13,611 nt of DNA from the NCBI GenBank assembly GCA_034435675.1, contig DAOTWP010000012.1, positions 1 to 13,611 on the forward strand, in the 5' to 3' direction. Of this stretch, positions 7,314 through 13,611 are shown piece after piece; the stretch's first letter is position 1; the number at the start of each line of letters is the position of its first letter. Both the position numbers and the translations under genes were made by a program. The stretch comes from DAOTWP01 sp034435675 (GTDB lineage Bacteria; Chloroflexota; Anaerolineae; Aggregatilineales; Phototrophicaceae). The notes beneath the pieces were generated by a model that was given only the letters and a program-made list of their open reading frames with translations, was not told the DNA's origin and did not search any database.

Positions 7314-8501
7314 ATGGTTGTCCTTGCGAATTGGCTGGAAACCCATCGTGAGCAGCTTGTCCATGATGCGGTTGAAGAGCTATCCCAGAATCTTGATCTG
7401 CGTTCACAGGTCACAGCCTCTGTTGATTACTTTTTTAATGCCCTGCTTCAGGCGGCAGTCCTCAATTCGTCTGCTCCGTTGGATGCGGTGCTGCTCGATT
7501 GGGTTGAGGCACGGAGTGCACCGACTGATGAAGACACTGCGGCGCTGATTGCAGTGCTGATGAAGCTCAAAGAAGTCACATGGCTGCGGATTCGTGAAAT
7601 GACAGAGGCAGCGCTGGCTGTTGATCTGCTGTCGCAGGCTGATATGTTGTATACGGATGCGCTGACTTATCTCTCTAAGCTCGAAGGTGATATTCTGCTT
7701 TCGCGGATGCGCCAGCAGCTTGACGAAGCACATGCCCATGTGCAGCATTTGAACAAGCGCAAGACAGACTTTGTTGCTGTTGCCGCGCATGAACTGCGTA
7801 CGCCCCTAACCCTGATCGAAGGGTATGCGGACATGCTTCGTTCAATGAACGACTCGCCGGACATCAATATGCTCAAGATGATGCTTGACGGTATTGATGG
7901 TGGAGTCAAGCGCCTGCGCGGCATTATTCGCGATATGATTGATGTTTCGCTGATTAATCTTGGTGCGCTGGAGCTGCATTTGCAGGTAACATGGCTGCCG
8001 AGTATCGTGCGCGCGGTGGAGAAACGTGTGATTGAGCTGATCCCGGACCGCAATCTTTCGCTGGTTGTTGACCATGATACCCTGCCGCGCAACCCGATCT
8101 ATGCTGACCCAGAGCGATTGATGCAGATGCTGGAAAAGATCGTGATGAATGCTGTGAAATATACCCCTGACAGTGGCGCGATTACCATCGCGGCGCGACA
8201 ACTGCAAGCGTTCACTGATCTTGTAGTGACCGATACAGGTATTGGTATTAATCCCGAAGACCTGCCGCGCATTTTCGATACGTTCTCGTCCTTGGGCGAC
8301 GTCGCCCTGCATTCCAGCAGCAAGACCAAGTTTAAGGGTGGTGGACCTGGACTTGGTTTGTCGATTGCCAAAGGGATCATTGAAGCACACGGCGGGACAA
8401 TTTGGGCGGAAAGCAGTGGACGCGATGAAACCACCCTACCCGGCACAAGTTTTCATATTATGATTCCCATGCGCCCCGTACCTGTGGACGCCATGCGGTA
8501 A
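7314..8501 (+). CDS. Soluble sensor histidine kinase with helical N-terminal domain
   Basis: A 395-residue kinase with no signal peptide or membrane helix. Residues 1-125 are all-helical and resemble RsbR-type N-terminal sensor domains rather than PAS or GAF (for example LLDWVEARSAPTDED and LKEVTWLRIREM); this is tentative. Residues 128-150 are a coiled linker. The HisKA domain has phospho-acceptor H159 (VAAHELRTPLTLIEGYADML). The ATP-binding domain has N279 (IVMNAVKYTPD), DTGIGI at 307-312 and GGPGLGLS at 343-350, so catalytic motifs are intact. It starts 3 nt after trmFO with only a distant AGAGG (7295-7299), so translation may be coupled to trmFO. No partner response regulator is present. 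Expression with housekeeping genes suggests steady production. Confidence 0.88.
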   Translation: MVVLANWLETHREQLVHDAVEELSQNLDLRSQVTASVDYFFNALLQAAVLNSSAPLDAVLLDWVEARSAPTDEDTAALIAVLMKLKEVTWLRIREMTEAALAVDLLSQADMLYTDALTYLSKLEGDILLSRMRQQLDEAHAHVQHLNKRKTDFVAVAAHELRTPLTLIEGYADMLRSMNDSPDINMLKMMLDGIDGGVKRLRGIIRDMIDVSLINLGALELHLQVTWLPSIVRAVEKRVIELIPDRNLSLVVDHDTLPRNPIYADPERLMQMLEKIVMNAVKYTPDSGAITIAARQLQAFTDLVVTDTGIGINPEDLPRIFDTFSSLGDVALHSSSKTKFKGGGPGLGLSIAKGIIEAHGGTIWAESSGRDETTLPGTSFHIMIPMRPVPVDAMR

Positions 8502-8533
8502 ATATTGTTTATCTAGCGTAGAAAGAAATTCTT

Positions 8534-9703
8534 ATGCCCGCAATTGCACATCGTTTGACAATCCTGCCGACATATGTCTTTGCCAGCATCGGTGCGCGGC
8601 TTCAGGCAATGGCAAAGGAAGGCATTGATGTCATCCGCCTCGATATTGGCAGCCCAGACCAACCACCTCCACCGGCGGTTGTGGAGAAGTTATGCCAGTC
8701 AGCCCAAAACCCCAACAATCATAGTTATTCGGCATACACGGGACTGCCCGCATTTCGGCAAGCAGTTGCCCGTTATTACCAACGGCGTTTTGGGGTAAGC
8801 CTTGATCCAGATCGCGAAGTGCTGCCGTTGATTGGCAGCAAAGAAGGGCTGGTTAACCTTGCGCTTGCCTATCTTGATCGTGGCGATTTAAGCCTTGTCC
8901 CTTCGATGGGCTATCCTGCCTACAGTATGGGATCAACATTGGCGGGCGCTGAAGTATGTTGGACCCCGCTGGCAGCAGCGAATAATTACTTGATCGACTT
9001 TGAGTCTATTCCAGCCGATGTCGCACAGCGTGGGAAACTGCTGTGGATCAACTACCCCAATAATCCCACTGGTGCGTGTGCTGATCTGGCATTTTACCAG
9101 CGGGCGGTTGATTACTGTACAGAGCATGATATTCTACTGGTTTCCGATAATCCCTATGTCGAAGTGACGTTTGACGACTTTGTCGCCCCCAGTGCTTTGC
9201 AGGCAGAAGGTGCGAAGAACACCACTATAGAATTTATGTCACTTTCCAAAACCTATAACATGGCTGGTTGGCGGTTGGGTGCAGCGGTCGGAAATGCAGC
9301 AGCGATTACGAATCTGCTGCAAATTAAGAGCAACATGGACAGCGGTCATTTCAAGCCGATCTATGAAGCCGGCATTGTCGCCCTGGATGATACGATAGAT
9401 GAATGGCACGCCGCGCGTAACATGCTTTACCGTGTGCGGCGAGACCGCATCCTTGCCACATTGCCGCAGATTGGGCTTGAGGCAGCCGTGCCTAAAGGTG
9501 CGATCTATGTCTGGGCACGTGTGCAGGATGGTGATGGCGATTACTATACAGAGCAAGCGCTGACGCAAGCCCATGTTTCTGTCGCGCCAGGCTCTGCGTA
9601 TGGACCTGACGGCAAAAACTACGTTCGTTTGAGTTTGGGTACACCGGATGTTCGGCTTGATGAAGCGCTGGAACGCTTGAAAGCGTGGTACGCTTCGCAC
9701 TGA
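8534..9703 (+). CDS. PLP-dependent aminotransferase, LL-diaminopimelate aminotransferase-like
   Basis: A 389-residue class I/II aminotransferase. The PLP lysine is K239 in MSLSKTYNMAGWRLG. Other fold I marks are NPTGA (177-181), D205 and Y208 in SDNPY, and R365 (YVRLSL), which binds the substrate carboxylate. Features typical of LL-diaminopimelate aminotransferase (DapL) are LPTYVFASIG near the N-terminus, VIRLDIGSPD, IGSKEGL (100-106) and KSNMDSGHF (265-273). DapL turns tetrahydrodipicolinate into LL-diaminopimelate in one step toward lysine and peptidoglycan. Length is slightly under the usual 390-410. Related alanine or aspartate aminotransferases share most motifs, so the substrate is a family-level inference. 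The SD is weak (GAAAGAAA at 8521-8528). It sits 32 nt after the kinase and 30 nt before hflX. Confidence 0.85.
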   Translation: MPAIAHRLTILPTYVFASIGARLQAMAKEGIDVIRLDIGSPDQPPPPAVVEKLCQSAQNPNNHSYSAYTGLPAFRQAVARYYQRRFGVSLDPDREVLPLIGSKEGLVNLALAYLDRGDLSLVPSMGYPAYSMGSTLAGAEVCWTPLAAANNYLIDFESIPADVAQRGKLLWINYPNNPTGACADLAFYQRAVDYCTEHDILLVSDNPYVEVTFDDFVAPSALQAEGAKNTTIEFMSLSKTYNMAGWRLGAAVGNAAAITNLLQIKSNMDSGHFKPIYEAGIVALDDTIDEWHAARNMLYRVRRDRILATLPQIGLEAAVPKGAIYVWARVQDGDGDYYTEQALTQAHVSVAPGSAYGPDGKNYVRLSLGTPDVRLDEALERLKAWYASH

Positions 9704-9733
9704 CTTTTACCGGCATAATGTGGATTGCAAAGT

Positions 9734-11047
9734 ATGTCTGACTACCGTAATGAAGAAGATCAGCAGCATGAGCGCGTTTTTCTTGTTGGTGTCCAGGAAA
9801 AGAGCAGTCGTCCGCTGCTGACTGTACAAGAATCTCTGAGTGAGCTGACTCTTCTCGCTGATACCGCGGGTATGACAGTAGTTGGACAGGCGACCCAGCA
9901 AATACAACACATTGATCCAGCTACCTATATCGGTTCCGGCAAGGTGGAAGAGATTAAACAGCAGGTAGAAGACCTGCAGGCGCAGGTGATTGTGTTTGAT
10001 GATGAGTTGTCTCCACGGCACCAGCGTGAGCTTGAGAAACGCTTTGGCGAAAATGTCAAAGTGCTTGATCGCTCTGTGCTGATTTTGGATATCTTTGCTC
10101 AGCACGCGCACACCCGCGAAGGTGCGCTTCAGGTCGAGCTAGCGCAGTACGAGTATCGCCTGCCCCGGCTAACGCGGCAGTGGACCCATTTGGCACGGCA
10201 AACCGGCGGCGCTGGCGCGCGTGGTGGTTCCGGCGGTGTGGGTGTGCGCGGTCCTGGGGAAACACAACTTGAAGTTGATAGACGCGAAATCGCTCGCAAG
10301 ATTGACCGGCTGAAACGCGATCTTGATGTTGTGCGCCAGCACCGTGCGCGGCATCGCAGTCAGCGCACTCGTTCAGGTGTGCCAGTGGTGGCGCTGGTAG
10401 GCTACACCAATGCGGGGAAATCCACACTGCTGAACACGCTGACCGGCGCAGACGTGTATGTAGCCGATCAGCTTTTTGCGACGCTTGATCCCACGACGCG
10501 CCGTGTTGAACTGCCGTCAGGACGTGCAGTTGTGTTTACGGATACTGTCGGGTTTATCCAGAAACTGCCGACCACATTGATTGCTGCCTTCAGGGCAACG
10601 CTTGAGGAAATCAGCGAGGCAGATGTGCTGCTGCATGTGGTTGATGTGCATCATCCTAACTTTGTCCAGCAGATTGAAACGGTTGATGATACACTGGCTG
10701 AAATTGATGTGCCACCAATTCCACGCATCCTGGTCTGGAACAAGATTGATCTGTGGGGTGATGCACCTTTACCAGAAGTAGCACTCCCGGATTATGCGGG
10801 GCAGGTGGTGGTTTCTGCTCACCAGCGAACAGGGATTGACTCGCTGCTGCATACCGTAGAACAAGTCTTAGCGGCTTCCCTGTATAATGTACGCATGCTG
10901 ATTCCGTTTCAAAATGGAGATGTTGTATCACTGCTTTATGATATGGCGATGGTTGAACAGCAAGAACATACGGAAGCAGGGGTCATCCTTACTGTGAAGC
11001 TGTCAGGCTCTCTTTATCGCCGTTTTAAGCAGTTTATTCTGGAGTAG
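9734..11047 (+). CDS. hflX: Ribosome-associated GTPase HflX
   Basis: A 437-residue GTPase that binds the 50S subunit, splits stalled ribosomes and helps rescue them under stress. The N-terminal HflX domain carries YIGSGKVEEI (65-74) and FDDELSPRHQRELE. A Gly-rich segment follows, ending in GVGVRGPGETQLEVDRR. The G domain has the P-loop GYTNAGKST (223-231), G3 DTVGF (270-274), G4 NKID (336-339) and a G5 region at SAHQRTG. Residues 385-437 form the small C-terminal domain. A TTG at 9725 is in frame, but the ATG at 9734 is preferred because GTGGAT (9720-9725) is at a suitable distance from it. Length is normal. The small membrane protein gene starts 3 nt after its stop. Confidence 0.95.
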   Translation: MSDYRNEEDQQHERVFLVGVQEKSSRPLLTVQESLSELTLLADTAGMTVVGQATQQIQHIDPATYIGSGKVEEIKQQVEDLQAQVIVFDDELSPRHQRELEKRFGENVKVLDRSVLILDIFAQHAHTREGALQVELAQYEYRLPRLTRQWTHLARQTGGAGARGGSGGVGVRGPGETQLEVDRREIARKIDRLKRDLDVVRQHRARHRSQRTRSGVPVVALVGYTNAGKSTLLNTLTGADVYVADQLFATLDPTTRRVELPSGRAVVFTDTVGFIQKLPTTLIAAFRATLEEISEADVLLHVVDVHHPNFVQQIETVDDTLAEIDVPPIPRILVWNKIDLWGDAPLPEVALPDYAGQVVVSAHQRTGIDSLLHTVEQVLAASLYNVRMLIPFQNGDVVSLLYDMAMVEQQEHTEAGVILTVKLSGSLYRRFKQFILE

Positions 11048-11050
11048 TGT

Positions 11051-11299
11051 ATGCTGCGCTGGATTGATAGGTCGCAGTTTCTTTCCAAACTGATCGAACG
11101 CCTTTCTACGCTGATGGCAAAACGGCGTGGACTGCCAATTGTGGTTGGCATTGTGCTTGTGGGGTTCAGCTTTGTCCTGCAAGTGTTGGATGTTTACTCT
11201 GCTTCGCAGACACTGCAACTGGCAGGGGTTGTTACGCACCATGTTGGTCTGCTGCTTGCAATGATTGGGCTGTTGTTAGCAGACCCATTGGGCGGATAA
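11051..11299 (+). CDS. Small two-helix membrane protein, function unknown
   Basis: An 82-residue protein. Residues 1-27 are amphipathic and basic (ending KRRG), followed by transmembrane helices at about 28-47 (LPIVVGIVLVGFSFVLQVLD) and 58-77 (AGVVTHHVGLLLAMIGLLLA). The positive-inside rule predicts both ends in the cytoplasm. A good SD (GGAG, 11041-11044) overlaps the end of hflX, the start is 3 nt after the hflX stop, and codon use matches its neighbours, so it is very probably translated. I do not recognise the family. Its tight coupling to hflX suggests a shared stress or membrane role, which is inference only. It is the last gene of the plus-strand run. Confidence 0.75.
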   Translation: MLRWIDRSQFLSKLIERLSTLMAKRRGLPIVVGIVLVGFSFVLQVLDVYSASQTLQLAGVVTHHVGLLLAMIGLLLADPLGG

Positions 11300-11330
11300 G
11301 CGCGTACATGCATAAGCAATATTGTTGAGA

Positions 11331-11360
11331 TATGGGGAAGGACAAACACCCTCCCCCATA
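11331..11360. terminator. Stem-loop between convergent genes, possible bidirectional terminator
   Basis: TATGGGGAAGG (11331-11341) pairs with CCTCCCCCATA (11350-11360): 10 of 11 pairs with one A-C mismatch and an 8-nt loop. It lies between the end of the small membrane protein gene (11299) and the stop of the convergent propeller gene (11381). Neither strand has a T-run after the stem, so factor-independent termination would be weak. Confidence 0.4.
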
Positions 11361-11380
11361 ATGCTTAACTGCTTGAGAGA

Positions 11381-12400
11381 TTATTCCCCGTCAATATCTA
11401 TCCAGTAAATCTCAGGGCGATAGATCGTGTGCATATAAATCACCATGTCGGGTGATAGGGTTAGTCCTGCCAGTGGCGCGGCAAGTTCGGTGTAAATTAC
11501 AATCTCCACCTGTTCGTTGGTGCAGCCGCCGTTTTCGCGGCATACTGCCGGATTAACACGCCCAACAACACCGCGCGTGCCCAGCGCATAAGTGAAATAG
11601 AGATAACCATCGCTGCCTAGTGCCATGCCCGTGACACTCTGCAAGCCGCTGACCAGTGAATTAAGTACCGGTTCTTCATCTGAACCTACTGCAAACCATT
11701 CGACTGCCCGCCGCGCGCTGCCGTTATTGGCAACATAAATATACTCACCGTCTGCGACAATACCCGTTGGTGAGCGCAGCCCACCCATGACCTCGGTAAC
11801 CTCGCCGTCGCGGGTAACGCTGACAATGTTGTTTGCCAGCAGATTGGTCACCAGAAAGGTATTCTCGTCAAGATAGGCAAGTCCCCAGGGTCCCTGCAAA
11901 TCCTCTGCAATGCGCTCAACACCATTTAGTGTCACACGGTTAAATGTGTTCAGCTCAAAATCAGGCACCCATAGTGCCAGTGGTTCTGTTTCCGCTACCT
12001 GTTCGGCATACATGGTATGCGCATTGCGGACACCGAAGATGTAGGTGCGCGTGTTTCCGCTTTCATCGTTGAGTTCGTAAATTGTCCAGTCGCCATTGCA
12101 GACGGTATAGAGGAAGTCTGCGAACCAGACAGCCCCATTGGGACGTTGAACATTGCCAGTAAGCACGTTTAAATCTGCCTGCGTAAACGGTTCAATGGGG
12201 CTGTCTGGTTCCACAGGGGGCGTTTCTGATGACTCGGCAGCGGGCGTTGTTGCAGTTGCCAGAGGCGTTGGCGTTTTGGAGGGAGCTTGCGTAACTGGAG
12301 TAGCCTGTTGTGCTTCAGTGATGGGCATATGGAAGGTTAGGGCTGCGGTGGTAAACAGCATGAGTAAAAGGGTAACTGAAACTGACAGTTTCCTGTTCAT
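11381..12400 (-). CDS. Secreted NHL/SMP-30-like beta-propeller protein
   Basis: A 339-residue exported protein. Residues 1-30 form a signal peptide (basic NRK, hydrophobic core about 6-22, likely cleavage after ITEA). Residues 31-72 are a Thr/Pro/Ala/Glu-rich linker typical of Chloroflexota surface proteins. Residues 80-339 contain repeated propeller-type strands: GPWGLAYLDENTFLVTNLL (170-188), SPTGIVADGEYIYVANNG (210-227) and SVTGMALGSDGYLYFTYALG (255-274), the pattern of NHL or SMP-30/gluconolactonase-like blades. Cysteines C101, C287 and C293 could form disulfides outside the cell. The substrate is unknown; binding rather than catalysis is as likely. The start has an excellent SD (AGGAG, 12406-12410). 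It begins 26 nt after the kinase gene upstream, so the two are probably co-transcribed. Odd feature: a perfect 19-bp inverted repeat in codons 64-93. Confidence 0.8.
   Translation of the reverse strand: MNRKLSVSVTLLLMLFTTAALTFHMPITEAQQATPVTQAPSKTPTPLATATTPAAESSETPPVEPDSPIEPFTQADLNVLTGNVQRPNGAVWFADFLYTVCNGDWTIYELNDESGNTRTYIFGVRNAHTMYAEQVAETEPLALWVPDFELNTFNRVTLNGVERIAEDLQGPWGLAYLDENTFLVTNLLANNIVSVTRDGEVTEVMGGLRSPTGIVADGEYIYVANNGSARRAVEWFAVGSDEEPVLNSLVSGLQSVTGMALGSDGYLYFTYALGTRGVVGRVNPAVCRENGGCTNEQVEIVIYTELAAPLAGLTLSPDMVIYMHTIYRPEIYWIDIDGE
12122..12211. repeat. Perfect 19-bp inverted repeat inside the propeller gene
   Basis: Arms GAACCAGACAGCCCCATTG (12122-12140) and its exact complement (12193-12211) are separated by 52 nt. 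On the coding strand one arm encodes EPDSPI (codons 64-69) in the linker and the other NGAVWF (codons 88-93) at the start of the propeller. The two peptides are unrelated, so the repeat is not a protein duplication. The mRNA could form a 19-bp hairpin. Confidence 0.95.
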
Positions 12401-12426
12401 TGTCTCTCCTAATGACTACACGAAAA

Positions 12427-13611
12427 CTAACTGGCGGCAGGGATTATCATGCGAAACGTGCTTCCAATGCCTTCCTGACTTTCGAGTTGAACCCTGCCGC
12501 GATGGTTCTCCACAATTGCTTTCACAAGGCTCAGTCCTAATCCTGAGCCGCTGACATGCTCCACGCCTTTCTGTCGACCGCGGAAGAAACGCTCGAACAC
12601 CTGTGTCTGCATCGCCTCTGGAATCCCAACGCCTGTATCCTGCACCACAAATACTACTTCACCATCTTCAGCCCGCGCTATCAGTGTGACTGTGCCCCCC
12701 GCAGACGTAAACTTTATCGCATTCTCCAGCAGGTTTGTCAACGCACGCTCGAACTGCTCCGCATCACCCAGAAATGCCGGGCACTCCTCTAACTGCGCGT
12801 TCAACGTTATCGCCTGTTCATGTGCATATTCTTGGACCGATTCCAGCGAATTCAGCGCAATACGCCGGGGATTACACACTTCTGCTGACTTAATCCCCAG
12901 GCGTACACGCTCCAGGTCCAGAATACCGCTAATAATGCGATTCATTCGGGTAAGCTGTTTTTCAATGTTATTCACAGACTGCTGGATCTCATCATTATGC
13001 AGCATGGAGACATCATCACTCAGCAGTTCCAGATTAGCCATTGCCGCCTGTAGCGGATTCTTCAGGTCATGGCTGGTCATCCGAACCATCTCGCTTTTCA
13101 TGCGATCCAGTTCTTTCAATTCCGTCACATCGTTGAGCACGGCTACCCATCCGGCAGTGCGCAAATCACCCAGACGCCCCAGATGACACAAATAAGTCTT
13201 CTGGTCTAGTGACACTTCATAGACATGTGCGCGCTGACGGTATAAATCACGCAAGGCAGCGCGAAAATCAGGAGGAAAAGCAGCGCTGGGCAGCAGCCCC
13301 ATGGCGCTAACCCGCCAAGGTTGTTCTGGTAGGTCAAACAGCTTATACGCGGCAGGATTAGCGAAAATCAGATGGAAATCGCGATTCACCGCGATGACTG
13401 GATTCTCGGTGCTAGTCAGAACAGCCTCAAGCTGGCTTCGTGCGGCTTCAAGATCCTTTAGTAAACTGCTTTGTTTTTCAAATAAATGACTATGCGCAAT
13501 CGCAACCGCTGCCTGCGCCGCCAGAAGTTCCAGTAGATGCACATCATCATCGCTGAACAACCGTCCCTGCAACCCTGCGATCACCATCAAAACGCCGATG
13601 ACTTCATTATC
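12427..13611 (-). CDS. GAF-PAS sensor histidine kinase, 5' end cut by the window edge
   Basis: The stop is at 12427; the gene continues past the right edge and 394 residues are visible (numbered here from the edge). Residues 1-45 are the end of a GAF domain (DNEVIGVLMVIA, then FSDDDVHLLELLAAQAAVAI). Residues 55-165 form a PAS domain (VLTSTENPVIAVNRDFHLIF, ending VAVLNDVTE). The HisKA helix carries phospho-acceptor H181 (MTSHDLKNPLQAAM). The ATP-binding domain has N297 (LTNLLENAIKF), DTGVGIP at 325-331, FERFFRG and GSGLGLSLV at 355-363. All kinase motifs are intact and no membrane helix is visible in this part. The TTG at 13590 is not a true start, since GAF sequence runs through it to the edge. 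The propeller gene follows 26 nt downstream, suggesting an operon. No response regulator is in view. Confidence 0.88.
   Translation of the reverse strand, partial: DNEVIGVLMVIAGLQGRLFSDDDVHLLELLAAQAAVAIAHSHLFEKQSSLLKDLEAARSQLEAVLTSTENPVIAVNRDFHLIFANPAAYKLFDLPEQPWRVSAMGLLPSAAFPPDFRAALRDLYRQRAHVYEVSLDQKTYLCHLGRLGDLRTAGWVAVLNDVTELKELDRMKSEMVRMTSHDLKNPLQAAMANLELLSDDVSMLHNDEIQQSVNNIEKQLTRMNRIISGILDLERVRLGIKSAEVCNPRRIALNSLESVQEYAHEQAITLNAQLEECPAFLGDAEQFERALTNLLENAIKFTSAGGTVTLIARAEDGEVVFVVQDTGVGIPEAMQTQVFERFFRGRQKGVEHVSGSGLGLSLVKAIVENHRGRVQLESQEGIGSTFRMIIPAAS

Noticed and set aside
8294..8307. 14-nt perfect palindrome GGGCGACGTCGCCC in the second kinase gene
   Set aside because: About one such palindrome is expected by chance in a window of this size, and it lies in coding sequence.
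10883..10888. TATAAT inside hflX as an internal promoter for the small membrane protein gene
   Set aside because: No -35-like sequence lies 15-19 nt upstream; it encodes conserved HflX residues.
1..13611. CRISPR arrays, transposases, phage genes, defence or biosynthetic clusters
   Set aside because: No regularly spaced repeats, transposase or integrase motifs, or toxin-antitoxin-like pairs were seen; gene content is housekeeping and signalling.

Overview
The window is an ordinary stretch of bacterial chromosome with about ten and a half protein genes, one tRNA gene and no sign of phage, insertion sequence or CRISPR. The gene families and their style fit a Chloroflexota (Anaerolineae-like) bacterium: a folate-dependent tRNA methylase (TrmFO), an LL-diaminopimelate aminotransferase, several sensor kinases without an adjacent response regulator, and secreted proteins with Thr/Pro-rich linkers. 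This assignment is inferred from family recognition alone; no database search was possible.

Layout. The left edge holds the N-terminal part of an S41 (CtpA-like) protease gene on the minus strand. It diverges from a plus-strand gene for a receiver-GAF-histidine kinase (407-2056). That gene converges on a minus-strand gene for a TPR protein with one membrane segment (2115-3152). Behind the TPR gene lies a self-contained minus-strand tRNA-Leu(GAG) unit with a near-perfect sigma-70-type promoter, the tRNA, and a rho-independent terminator. From 3535 a plus-strand run begins: plsX and fabF (20-nt overlap; phospholipid and fatty-acid synthesis), then trmFO, a second histidine kinase, a dapL-like aminotransferase, hflX and a small two-helix membrane protein. 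The last five are packed with gaps of 3 to 32 nt, so they probably form one operon. A stem-loop at 11331-11360 separates this run from a minus-strand pair that converges on it: a third histidine kinase (GAF-PAS-HisKA-HATPase, cut by the right edge) followed 26 nt later by a secreted NHL/SMP-30-like beta-propeller.

How the genes work together. PlsX makes acyl-phosphate for phospholipid synthesis while FabF elongates acyl-ACP. TrmFO and HflX act on tRNA and ribosomes, and DapL feeds lysine and diaminopimelate synthesis. The three sensor kinases have no separate response regulator in view, so their outputs lie elsewhere.

The most unexpected signal is not a gene. It is a perfect 19-bp inverted repeat, arms 52 nt apart, inside the coding sequence of the secreted propeller (12122-12211). 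An inversion between the arms would leave the arms unchanged but put a stop codon at position 80. Other structure worth a look is a 14-nt tandem repeat just upstream of the protease start and an 8-bp inverted repeat in the leader of the TPR gene. No gene-free stretch exceeds about 130 bases.
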